Positions 16,758 through 24,355 of a stretch of DNA of 64,000 bases are shown here, piece after piece. A program made the position numbers and the translations under genes. Under the pieces are notes generated by a model. That model saw only the letters and a program-made list of their open reading frames with translations, searched no databases and was not told where the DNA came from. The stretch's first letter is position 1. Each line of letters starts with the position of its first letter. This DNA comes from Cognatishimia sp. SS12 (GTDB lineage Bacteria > Pseudomonadota > Alphaproteobacteria > Rhodobacterales > Rhodobacteraceae), in the NCBI RefSeq assembly GCF_028369055.1, contig NZ_JAQNCZ010000005.1, positions 248,001-312,000 of the forward strand, read 5' to 3'.

Positions 16758-16783
16758 GCCCCGCTCTCATGCGAGAGCGGGGC
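16758..16783. terminator. Bidirectional terminator between the SDR and hsp20 genes
   Basis: GCCCCGCTCTC (16758-16768) and GAGAGCGGGGC (16773-16783) form a perfect 11-bp stem with loop ATGC, followed by CATTTTC on the plus strand and by TTTCTTTGG on the minus strand. Confidence 0.85.
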
Positions 16784-16815
16784 CATTTTCAGCGGTCAAA
16801 TTTCAGCGCGTCAGG

Positions 16816-17286
16816 TCAGTTGACGGCTTTGGCGTCGACCACATCGGCTTCCAGTTTTTTGGAGCCGCTGGCAATTTCGATCCGGCGCGGTTTCAGCGCT
16901 TCGGGCACTTCGCGCAGCAGGTCGATGTGCAGCATGCCGTCTTCATGGCTTGCGCCGGTCACGCGCACATGGTCCGCCAGCTGGAATTTGCGCTCAAACG
17001 CGCGGGTGGCGATGCCCCGGTGCAGGAAGCTGCGCTCTTTAGCGTCTTCGGATTTGCGCGCGGTCACGATCAGCGCGTTTTCCTTGACTTCGATGCCAAG
17101 GTCCTCGGCAGAAAAGCCGGCAACCGCCAGAGAAATGCGATAGGCATCATCTGCAGTTTTCTCAATGTTATAGGGAGGGTAGCTGGATGCGGCGGCATCC
17201 TGTGTCAGCACGCGATCCATCAGATCTGCGATTTGGTCAAAACCTACCGACGCGCGGTAGAGGGGTGCGAAATCAAAGCTACGCAT
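16816..17286 (-). CDS. Small heat-shock protein (Hsp20/IbpA family)
   Basis: ATP-independent holdase that binds unfolding proteins. The 156-residue product begins MRSFDFAPLYRASVGFD, as in alphaproteobacterial IbpA-type proteins. The alpha-crystallin domain spans about residues 36-130, including YPPYNIEKTADDAYRISLAVAG, VTARK, RGIATRAFERKFQL and the strand LLREVPE. A C-terminal tail follows, with SGSKKL in place of an obvious IxI motif. It has its own RpoH-like promoter about 95 bases upstream, and the ATG follows AAAAGGAT. Confidence 0.93.
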   Translation of the reverse strand: MRSFDFAPLYRASVGFDQIADLMDRVLTQDAAASSYPPYNIEKTADDAYRISLAVAGFSAEDLGIEVKENALIVTARKSEDAKERSFLHRGIATRAFERKFQLADHVRVTGASHEDGMLHIDLLREVPEALKPRRIEIASGSKKLEADVVDAKAVN

Positions 17287-17380
17287 AGGGTCATCCTTTT
17301 CTAAGCGACAACATATGTTCAGGCCTTCCCAAAGGGGACAGGCGGTTCAGCCGGACCCATGATTGGCGTCCGGTGCAAAT

Positions 17381-17409
17381 TAGATATGCGGCAAAAAACC
17401 GGATTCAAG
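17381..17409 (-). promoter_or_regulatory. RpoH (sigma-32)-type promoter of hsp20
   Basis: On the minus strand CTTGAA (17409-17404) is followed, 17 bases after CTTG, by CATATCT (17388-17382). Alphaproteobacterial RpoH sites have CTTG, a 17-18 base spacer and a C-rich TAT-type -10, so the match is good. It lies between the upstream protease gene stop (17414) and the hsp20 start, leaving an untranslated leader of about 85 bases. Confidence 0.6.
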
Positions 17410-17413
17410 AGGT

Positions 17414-18247
17414 CTAATGCGCGGGCGCTTTCAAAAATTTCGCACCCCCACCTGCGGGCTGTGTGCCAACGCGGATGCGCTTTGCGCCCTGCCCCACCCG
17501 CTGCGTGATCGCATTTTGCCCGCGCATGCGGCGACGCAGATCATCAACCACACGGCCAAGTGCCATGCCGTACATCACCGTGCGACCCTCTGCGGTTTTG
17601 TGCCCGCCAGAGACCAGCGACAGGATGCGCACCCGCGTGCCATGGCGCACAAAAACCGGGGCACCGGAGGAGCCATAAGTGCCGTCACAGTCAAAGCTGT
17701 AGATGTCTTGATAGCGGCCGGTCAGGCGACACTGGCGCTGCCAGCTCATCGCTTCGGCGCGCCCACGGCCGTAGGACAGGAACTGCACATCGCTTTCCGT
17801 GCCGTGCGTTTCATGGATGAGAAACGGATTGGCTTCGGCGCTATGAATGGCCTTTTCAAGCCGCAGCAGCGCCACGTCATGCGGAATGCTGCGTGCGCTG
17901 ACATTTGGCCCTTCGTACACATAGCCCTCGGCCAGCAGAAGCTTGTCCACCCGCCGCTCACTAAGGGCCGCGCCGTCCAGATAGGCGGCGCGGAACACGG
18001 CGTCTTGCGCATCACGGGCCAGACCTGTTTGGGTATCGATCAGACAATGCGCTGCGGTCAGCACCAAATCCGCCGAAATCAGAACGCCGGTGCAGAACCC
18101 GCCATCTTTGAGGTCGACGCGCCCCACGGCCTCCCAGCCCAGCAGCTTGCCGCGCGTGTCCAATTTCTCGAGCGCGGATCCGCCCTGTCCCACTGCCGGG
18201 GTCAGCGCCAAAAGCGCGATCACAAGGGCGGGCCGCAGGCCCCGCAT
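17414..18247 (-). CDS. Secreted trypsin-like serine protease A
   Basis: A signal peptide (hydrophobic residues 7-20) is followed by a chymotrypsin-fold domain. The catalytic triad is H67 (LTAAHC), D124 (HDVALL) and S194 (YGSSGAPVF). The Ser motif GSSGAP lacks the Asp of the usual GDSGGP, as in the S1B/V8-like group. Cys 52/68 and 173/187 could form disulfides. The last 40 residues are basic and not part of the fold. Its ATG overlaps the stop of protease B by one base (TGATG), so translation is probably coupled. It is likely periplasmic or secreted; the target is unknown. Confidence 0.85.
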   Translation of the reverse strand: MRGLRPALVIALLALTPAVGQGGSALEKLDTRGKLLGWEAVGRVDLKDGGFCTGVLISADLVLTAAHCLIDTQTGLARDAQDAVFRAAYLDGAALSERRVDKLLLAEGYVYEGPNVSARSIPHDVALLRLEKAIHSAEANPFLIHETHGTESDVQFLSYGRGRAEAMSWQRQCRLTGRYQDIYSFDCDGTYGSSGAPVFVRHGTRVRILSLVSGGHKTAEGRTVMYGMALGRVVDDLRRRMRGQNAITQRVGQGAKRIRVGTQPAGGGAKFLKAPAH

Positions 18248-18996
18248 CAGGTATCCCCCAATGCCAGCCGCGCGATCAGCCCCTCTACCAGGGTGGCAGG
18301 CGCAACTGTCAACGCCACCGGGGCACCATCAGCCCGCGCCATCGCCGATACCAGCGAGACGATCTGCAATTGCCCGCGCTGCCATTGCAATACCGGGGCC
18401 CCGCTGGCCCCATGGCTGGCAAGACAGCGGGTCACAAAGACCCCTTCCGGATGGGCGGCAAGATCGCAGCCCTGCTGCAGCTGCAATTGTTCAGAACTGC
18501 CCGCCCCATAAGAAAGCACGCCGGCGGTGGCACCGCTTAGGTCGGGCTGACCCATCGCAAGCGGCGGCACCAGACTGCGGGAAATCGGATGGCTGAGCTG
18601 CAAGAGCGCCACATCATGGCGCAGCGTGCCAATCTGCGCCCGTTGCAGGCGATCATATTCCGGGGCAACGGCCAGACGTGCCGCGGGGGCATCCACAAGC
18701 GCACGGCCATTTCGATACCCGGCGCGAAACACCAGCTGATGGGCCGCAAAGGCCGCGCCGGTGTCCTTGTCATACAAGCAATGGGCTGCCGTCAGAACCA
18801 AATCCGGCGCCACCAAAGTGCCGGTACAATAGCCCCGTCCTGCAAGATCAATGCGCCCGACCGCCGGAACATCCGTCGGGGCCAGTGCCGCTTCGGTCAC
18901 TTGCACGTCAGCCATGGCAGGCTGTGCCCAGCCAAGGGCGGAGATGACAAAGGAGAGTGTAAGTAAGGCGCGCAGCATAAAGACCCCAAAATTCAT
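18247..18996 (-). CDS. Secreted trypsin-like serine protease B
   Basis: A 249-residue paralogue of protease A. The signal peptide ends near AMA-D (residue 30). The triad is H72 (LTAAHC), D128 (RHDVALLQL) and S198 (HGASGAPVL), again without the Asp before the catalytic Ser. Met7 (18978) is an alternative start that gives a tighter signal peptide. The two proteases form a tandem, translation-coupled pair that arose by duplication and has diverged strongly. Nothing nearby indicates a substrate or inhibitor. Confidence 0.84.
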   Translation of the reverse strand: MNFGVFMLRALLTLSFVISALGWAQPAMADVQVTEAALAPTDVPAVGRIDLAGRGYCTGTLVAPDLVLTAAHCLYDKDTGAAFAAHQLVFRAGYRNGRALVDAPAARLAVAPEYDRLQRAQIGTLRHDVALLQLSHPISRSLVPPLAMGQPDLSGATAGVLSYGAGSSEQLQLQQGCDLAAHPEGVFVTRCLASHGASGAPVLQWQRGQLQIVSLVSAMARADGAPVALTVAPATLVEGLIARLALGDT

Positions 18997-19121
18997 TGTG
19001 CCAACCTTGATGGGCCCACAAGGCGAAAATGGGGCGCCTCTTGGGCCATCTGGCGAAGAATACGCGGCCCTGCCTGATGATTTCCCATGACAAGCTGCGG
19101 GCCGCTGGCTAGGGTGCGCCC

Positions 19122-19820
19122 ATGCAATGGGCTGATAGACTTACACTTTTTTCAACGCTCGACTTTGTTGGGCTGGCGCTGTTGATATCCGGCTGGCTGA
19201 TCGTCGGCTGGTTCACCGAGAACCCTCCGAAAGGCCGTCCATCGGTTTCAAGCCTGATGGTTTTTTATCGCCAGGAATGGATGCGGCAATTTGTTTTGCG
19301 CGATCCGCGTATTTACGATGCGCAGATACTCGGCAACCTGCGCCAAGGCACGGCGTTTTTCGCGTCGGCCTCGATGATTGCCATCGGGGGTGGGCTGGCG
19401 CTGATTGGCAATGCCGAGCGCCTGACCGGCGTTGCGACCGACCTGACATTGGTCAGCGCCCCGACCATCGTCTGGGAAATCAAACTGATCGTCATGCTGT
19501 TCTTCGTGGCCAATGCGTTTTTGAAATTCGTCTGGGCGCATCGTCTGTTTGGCTATGCGGCTGTCATCATGTCGGCCGTGCCTGTCGACGCGAAAGATCC
19601 GCAATGCCTGCCCCGCGCAGAGAAAGCCGGAGAGATCAACATTACCGCGGCCCGCAGTTATAATCGCGGCCTGCGCTCGGTCTATTTTGGTCTTGCGGCG
19701 GCGGCTTGGCTGGGCGGCGGTTGGACATTGATTGTCGGCAGCCTGCTGACGGTTTTCATTGTCTGGCGGCGCGAGTTTGCCAGCCGCTCACGCCTGTCGT
19801 TGATGCAATCCCCGCTTTAA
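19122..19820 (+). CDS. DUF599 family membrane protein
   Basis: A 232-residue inner-membrane protein of the DUF599 family (PF04654), function unknown. The four hydrophobic segments are at about residues 13-30, 75-95, 112-135 and 190-215. The sequence FYRQEWMRQFVLRDPRIYDAQILGNL after the first span is a family hallmark, as is FFASASMIAIGG and KFVWAHRLFGYAA. It is divergent from the protease pair, and a small secreted protein gene follows after 17 bases. Confidence 0.85.
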   Translation: MQWADRLTLFSTLDFVGLALLISGWLIVGWFTENPPKGRPSVSSLMVFYRQEWMRQFVLRDPRIYDAQILGNLRQGTAFFASASMIAIGGGLALIGNAERLTGVATDLTLVSAPTIVWEIKLIVMLFFVANAFLKFVWAHRLFGYAAVIMSAVPVDAKDPQCLPRAEKAGEINITAARSYNRGLRSVYFGLAAAAWLGGGWTLIVGSLLTVFIVWRREFASRSRLSLMQSPL

Positions 19821-19837
19821 TCGCCTAAGCTTGGTCT

Positions 19838-20212
19838 ATGAGACATCTTTTGATCAGCGCATTGCTCACGATGCTGGCCGCGCCGGCGCTGGCCGATCCG
19901 CCGGTGATCGAAGAGGTGCGCGCCACGCTGCAAGGTACTACGTGGCGCTTTGATGTGACGCTGAGCCACCCGGATACCGGAACTGAACACTATGCAGATG
20001 GCTGGCGGATCTTGGACCCGGATGGCAATGAACTGGCGCTGCGCGTCCTTTATCATCCGCATGTCAACGAGCAACCGTTTACCCGCAGCCTCGGCGGTGT
20101 GGTCCTGCCAGACGGTATTTCAGAAGTCGGCATTCAGGCCCGTTGCAACGTAGATGGCTGGGCCACCGAGGTGATTGCGCTGGCTCTGTCTGCGCCGCAT
20201 TACACCCGGTGA
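19838..20212 (+). CDS. Small periplasmic protein of unknown function
   Basis: A 124-residue product with a clear signal peptide (MRHLLISALLTMLAAPALA, cleavage about residue 19-20). The remainder looks like a single beta-rich domain with TTWRFDVTLSHPDTGTEHYADGWRIL, DPDGNELALRVLYHPH and EQPFTRSL. I cannot name a characterised family. It follows the DUF599 gene closely and overlaps the end of the convergent rlmH gene by 13 bases. Confidence 0.75.
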   Translation: MRHLLISALLTMLAAPALADPPVIEEVRATLQGTTWRFDVTLSHPDTGTEHYADGWRILDPDGNELALRVLYHPHVNEQPFTRSLGGVVLPDGISEVGIQARCNVDGWATEVIALALSAPHYTR

Positions 20213-20676
20213 TAGGGGGACCCGGCGAGGATCGTGGCAGCGCGATAGATCTGCTCGCTCAGCATCACGCGCGCCAGCATATGCGGCCAGACCATCTTGC
20301 CAAAGCTCAGCGAAAAATCAGCTTGGGCGCGTAGGCTCGGGTCGATGCCATCCGCACCCCCGATTACAAAAGCCAGATCACTCACCCCTAAATCGCGGCG
20401 GCGGCCCAACTCGTTTGCAAAATCTGGTGAACTCATCAATTTGCCGCGTTCATCCAAGGTGCAGATCACGGCCCCCTTGGGAATGGCGTCTGACAACAAT
20501 GCGGCCTCTGCACTCATGCCGCCGCCCTTGCGATCCTCGACCTCATGCACACGAACAGGGCCGAGGCCCAGCGCCCGGCCCGCTTTGTCAAAGCGTTTCA
20601 GATAATCGTCGATCAGATCCCGCTCTGGGCCTGCGCGCAGGCGGCCCACTGCGCAGATATGCAGTCGCAGTGCCAC
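20200..20676 (-). CDS. rlmH: 23S rRNA (pseudouridine-1915-N3)-methyltransferase
   Basis: RlmH is a SPOUT-fold methyltransferase that modifies pseudouridine 1915 of 23S rRNA in assembled ribosomes. The 158-residue product has the N-terminal RLHICAVGRL, the cofactor-binding knot region FVIGGADGID, FGKMVWPHMLARVMLSEQIYRA and the C-terminal SPYHRV, which carries the conserved YHR end. It lies 34 bases after rsfS on the same strand, a widely conserved pair. Confidence 0.96.
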   Translation of the reverse strand: MALRLHICAVGRLRAGPERDLIDDYLKRFDKAGRALGLGPVRVHEVEDRKGGGMSAEAALLSDAIPKGAVICTLDERGKLMSSPDFANELGRRRDLGVSDLAFVIGGADGIDPSLRAQADFSLSFGKMVWPHMLARVMLSEQIYRAATILAGSPYHRV

Positions 20677-20710
20677 AAGTGCCTTTCAGGGCCATTGCCC
20701 TTGGTTGTGC

Positions 20711-21142
20711 TTAGGCGGTGCCGCCCTGCATCCACATTTTTTCGAGCTGGTAGAACTCGCGCACTTCCGGACGGAACACATGCACAATCACATCGCCCGT
20801 ATCGATCAACACCCAATCGCCGGTATCCTTACCTTCGATCTTGCTGGTGCGACCGGTTGCCTTCTTGATACGCTCAACCAGTTTTTCGGACATTGCCGCA
20901 ACTTGGCGCGACGAACGGCCGGAGCAGATCACCATGTAATCGCCAATCGAAGAACGCCCGCGCAGGTCCACCTGTACGATGTCTTCGGCCTTGTCGTTTT
21001 CAAGAGAATCAAGAATGAGCTCTAGCAGCTCGGAAGCGGTCATACCGGGGTTCGGTGTCTCCGCGATTTTGTCACCAGTCGTGGCAGTTGCCACATCCAT
21101 ATTTAAAGACAGAGATCTGCCCTCCTTAGCAACGTGCCGCAT
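20711..21142 (-). CDS. rsfS: Ribosomal silencing factor
   Basis: RsfS binds L14 and prevents subunit joining when nutrients are short. The conserved domain runs from LLELILDSLENDKAEDI to the end and includes VDLRGRSSIGDYMVICSGRSSRQVAAM and GDWVLIDTGDVIVHVFRPEVREFY. The start is unclear: the longest form (143 aa) begins at 21142, and Met15 or Met34 would give the more usual lengths. GGAGG lies within the longest form, about 20 bases before Met15, so none fits perfectly. Confidence 0.93.
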   Translation of the reverse strand: MRHVAKEGRSLSLNMDVATATTGDKIAETPNPGMTASELLELILDSLENDKAEDIVQVDLRGRSSIGDYMVICSGRSSRQVAAMSEKLVERIKKATGRTSKIEGKDTGDWVLIDTGDVIVHVFRPEVREFYQLEKMWMQGGTA

Positions 21143-21288
21143 TGCCCCGGCACTGGGCCTAACTTTAAGATAGCACCCGTTCTATGAATTTCCAATGAAA
21201 CGCAAGCGAAATGCCGCTGGCATTGGTAAATTTGCGGTAATAAGTATCACATTTCGCGCCCGGCGGCTGCAGTTGCGGCCAAAAATGC

Positions 21289-22698
21289 TTAGTCTTCCAC
21301 GCCATCGGCTTTGCGCGCTTGCCGGGTCTGTTCAGGGTCGATCCGGGTTGGTTCCTCGTTGAGCACGCGCACTTCGCGCTGCGGGAACGGGAAATTGACG
21401 CCGGCATCCTTAAAGGCATCCCACAGCGCCAGATAGACATTGCCGCGAATATTGGTCAGCCCGCCGGTTGGATCGGAAATCCAGAACCGCAGGATATAAT
21501 CCACCGAACTGTCGCCAAATCCGACGATATGGCAGACTGGGGCCTTGGGCGTGCTTAGGACCCTCTCCACATTTTGCGCGGCCTCAATGGCGACCTTGCG
21601 CACCAGATGCGGATCGTCGCCATAAGCAGTCCCAAAGAAAATATCGAGCCGCACGAAATCGTTGGAATGCGACCAATTCACCACCTGTCCGGTGATCAGA
21701 TCTTCGTTTGGGATCAGGTATTCCCGCCCATCCCGCGTCACCACCGAAACATAGCGTGCGCCCAGCGAATTGATCCAGCCGAAGGTATCGCCCAGCGAAA
21801 TCACATCGCCGGGTTTGATCGACTTGTCGAGCAAGATAATCACACCCGACACGAGGTTTGAGACCACTTTTTGCAGACCAAAACCAAGGCCCACACCAAT
21901 CGCACCGGACAGAACCGCAAGCCCCGTCAGATCTACACCAACGATGCGCAGCCCGATAAAGAAGGCGAGACCGTAAAGGATCACCTGCAAAAACTTGATT
22001 GCCAGAACCTGCATCGAGGGGCTGATATCTTCATTGCTGCGAATACGCGCCGCAGAGGTGCCCGCCACAAACCGCGCGATCGCCAGCGTCACGGCGAGCA
22101 TCACCGCCGCTTGCAGCACGGTCCAAAGAGACAGGCGCACCGATCCGATTTGAAGCGCAGCAGAATCCAATAGCTGCTGCACCTCTTCGCCGACGCCGAT
22201 CAGCGCCAGAGTGACCCAGGCCCAGGCCCCGTACCGCAGCATCGAGCGCAAAAAGGAATTGTGGATGAGCCGTGTGGCCAAGGCGATCACCAGCCAGGCC
22301 GCTGTCAGGTTTCCAAAGATCGACAGCAGATAAGATCGGCTGGGCCAGGTCAGCTCGCGCATCACTGCGACGGTGATCCAGATCAGGATGACAAAGAATA
22401 TCAGCGCCATGCGCCGCTGCAGCAGCAACATGTAGCGATAGCGCCATTTCGGCCATCCTTCGCGCTCGCGCATCCACTCGCGCAATTTGGGCCCAAAATA
22501 GCGTGACAGCAGGAAGGACAGGACCAAGATGCCAAAGGCAATCGCCAGTTGATAGGCATTCCAGGGACGCATCAGCCCCGAAAGGAAGACTTCGGTCTGC
22601 TCCCACAGGCTCAGGGATATATCTTGCACCGTTGGCGCGTCCGCCGTGTTCGTGGCGGCGGCCGTATCCTCTGGCAATGTCGAGGTGTGTTCCGTCAT
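21289..22698 (-). CDS. MscS-family mechanosensitive channel with extra membrane domain
   Basis: A 469-residue inner-membrane protein. Residues 1-30 are polar, about seven spans follow, and the pore-lining helix and MscS beta domain come after. The hallmark GLAVLSGAIGVGLGFGLQKVVSNLVSG (split near residue 285) and DTFGWINSLGARYVSVVTRDGREYLIPNEDLI are present, and the cytoplasmic part ends near residue 440. Such channels open on hypo-osmotic shock to release solutes. It is longer than E. coli MscS (286 aa) because of the added N-terminal spans. It is transcribed alone, divergent from leuC. Confidence 0.92.
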   Translation of the reverse strand: MTEHTSTLPEDTAAATNTADAPTVQDISLSLWEQTEVFLSGLMRPWNAYQLAIAFGILVLSFLLSRYFGPKLREWMREREGWPKWRYRYMLLLQRRMALIFFVILIWITVAVMRELTWPSRSYLLSIFGNLTAAWLVIALATRLIHNSFLRSMLRYGAWAWVTLALIGVGEEVQQLLDSAALQIGSVRLSLWTVLQAAVMLAVTLAIARFVAGTSAARIRSNEDISPSMQVLAIKFLQVILYGLAFFIGLRIVGVDLTGLAVLSGAIGVGLGFGLQKVVSNLVSGVIILLDKSIKPGDVISLGDTFGWINSLGARYVSVVTRDGREYLIPNEDLITGQVVNWSHSNDFVRLDIFFGTAYGDDPHLVRKVAIEAAQNVERVLSTPKAPVCHIVGFGDSSVDYILRFWISDPTGGLTNIRGNVYLALWDAFKDAGVNFPFPQREVRVLNEEPTRIDPEQTRQARKADGVED

Positions 22699-22793
22699 AC
22701 CCGCCCCTTCTTTTCATCAAGGTGGCACAGGCACGCGGGACGAAACAACCCATTTCCCTTGCTCTGTCGCGCGACTCCGTCTATCTGGGCTGC

Positions 22794-22904
22794 ATGAAAC
22801 GCATTCATGACATTGACGACCGCGCCTTTCTGCCTTGGCGCTTTCACGGTCAGTCCAAGACTGTCATCGCCGCCCTATAAGGGCGCGGCGCACCTCTGTG
22901 CGCC
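22794..22904 (+). promoter_or_regulatory. Possible leader of leuC: short ORF and two hairpins
   Basis: A 28-codon reading frame (ATG at 22794, TAA ending at 22880) stops inside a hairpin CGCCCT/AGGGCG (22871-22876 with 22880-22885). A second perfect stem, GGCGCAC/GTGCGCC (22887-22893 with 22898-22904), follows. GGGCG of the first stem could also pair with the CGCCC at 22901-22905, so the folds compete. The peptide is not Leu-rich, which argues against classical attenuation. leuC starts 45 bases downstream. Confidence 0.3.
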
Positions 22905-22949
22905 CGTATTGCAGCCATACCGCCATTTCAAACAATACGGAGAGGACCC

Positions 22950-24353
22950 ATGTCCCCCAAAACACTCTATGACAAAATCTGGGATGCCCATGTCGCCCAT
23001 GAGGCCGATGACGGCACCTGCCTGCTGTATATCGACCGTCACCTGGTTCACGAAGTGACCTCGCCGCAGGCCTTCGAAGGTCTGCGCATGGCCGGCCGCA
23101 AAGTGCGCGCGCCCGAAAAAACCATCGCTGTGCCTGACCACAACGTGCCAACCACGCTGGACCGTGAAAAAGGTATCGAAAACGAGGAAAGCCGCATTCA
23201 GGTTGATGCGCTGGACAAAAACGCCAAGGAATTTGGCGTGCATTACTACCCAGTGTCTGACATCCGTCAGGGCATCGTGCATATCGTTGGCCCAGAGCAA
23301 GGCTGGACCCTGCCTGGCATGACGGTTGTGTGTGGTGACAGCCATACCGCGACCCACGGCGCGTTTGGCGCATTGGCGCACGGGATCGGCACTTCTGAGG
23401 TTGAGCATGTTCTGGCCACCCAGACGCTGATCCAGAAGAAATCCAAGAACATGAAGGTGGAAGTCACCGGCAAGTTGAACGCGGGCGTGACCGCCAAGGA
23501 CATCACGCTTGCGGTGATCGGCGAAACCGGAACGGCCGGCGGGACAGGTTATGTCATCGAATATTGCGGCGAAGCGATCCGCGATCTGTCGATGGAAGGC
23601 CGCATGACCGTCTGCAATATGGCCATCGAAGGCGGCGCGCGCGCGGGCCTGATCGCCCCGGACGAAAAGACCTTTGAATATTGCAAGGGCCGCCCCCATG
23701 CCCCGAAAGGCGCAGAATGGGAACAGGCACTGGAATACTGGAAAACGCTCTTCACCGATGAAGGCGCGCATTTTGACAAGGTGATCACCCTCAAAGGCGA
23801 AGACATTCAGCCGGTTGTGACCTGGGGCACCTCGCCTGAGGATGTGCTGCCCATCACCGCGACCGTGCCCCATCCCGAAGATTTCGAGGGTGGCAAGGTC
23901 GACGCTGTGAAGCGCGCCATCGACTATATGGGCCTGACCGCCGGCCAAAAACTGACAGATATCGAGATCGACACCGTCTTTATCGGCTCCTGCACCAACG
24001 GGCGCATCGAAGACTTGCGTGCGGCGGCCGCGATCCTGAAAGGCAAGAAGATCAAGGATGGTCTGCGGGCCATGGTCGTGCCGGGCTCTGGCCTGGTGCG
24101 TGCGCAAGCCGAAGAGGAAGGCCTGGCCGACATCTTCAAAGAGGCCGGATTTGAATGGCGCCTTGCGGGCTGCTCCATGTGTCTGGCGATGAACCCGGAC
24201 CAATTGGCCCCGGGCGAGCGCTGTGCCGCAACCTCCAACCGCAACTTTGAGGGTCGCCAAGGCTACAAAGGCCGCACCCACCTGGTCAGCCCAGGTATGG
24301 CAGCAGCCGCTGCCCTGACCGGCCATTTGACCGACGTGCGCGAGGTGATCTGA
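22950..24353 (+). CDS. leuC: 3-isopropylmalate dehydratase large subunit
   Basis: With LeuD it isomerises 2-isopropylmalate to 3-isopropylmalate in leucine synthesis. The 467-residue protein is of the aconitase family. The three cysteines for the 4Fe-4S cluster are C348 (FIGSCTNGR), C408 and C411 (GCSMCL). Other markers are [15 protein letters not shown] and [12 protein letters not shown]. The ATG follows GGAGAGGA. A glycosyltransferase gene begins 2 bases after the stop, and leuD comes only after that, so the two subunits are encoded about 1.4 kb apart in one transcription unit. Confidence 0.97.
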   Translation: MSPKTLYDKIWDAHVAHEADDGTCLLYIDRHLVHEVTSPQAFEGLRMAGRKVRAPEKTIAVPDHNVPTTLDREKGIENEESRIQVDALDKNAKEFGVHYYPVSDIRQGIVHIVGPEQGWTLPGMTVVCGDSHTATHGAFGALAHGIGTSEVEHVLATQTLIQKKSKNMKVEVTGKLNAGVTAKDITLAVIGETGTAGGTGYVIEYCGEAIRDLSMEGRMTVCNMAIEGGARAGLIAPDEKTFEYCKGRPHAPKGAEWEQALEYWKTLFTDEGAHFDKVITLKGEDIQPVVTWGTSPEDVLPITATVPHPEDFEGGKVDAVKRAIDYMGLTAGQKLTDIEIDTVFIGSCTNGRIEDLRAAAAILKGKKIKDGLRAMVVPGSGLVRAQAEEEGLADIFKEAGFEWRLAGCSMCLAMNPDQLAPGERCAATSNRNFEGRQGYKGRTHLVSPGMAAAAALTGHLTDVREVI

Positions 24354-24355
24354 AG

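Noticed and set aside
17287-17374. ROSE-type RNA thermometer in the hsp20 leader
   Set aside because: Pairing of the leader with the AAGGAT ribosome binding site is weak by eye; without folding I cannot support it beyond the RpoH-like promoter.
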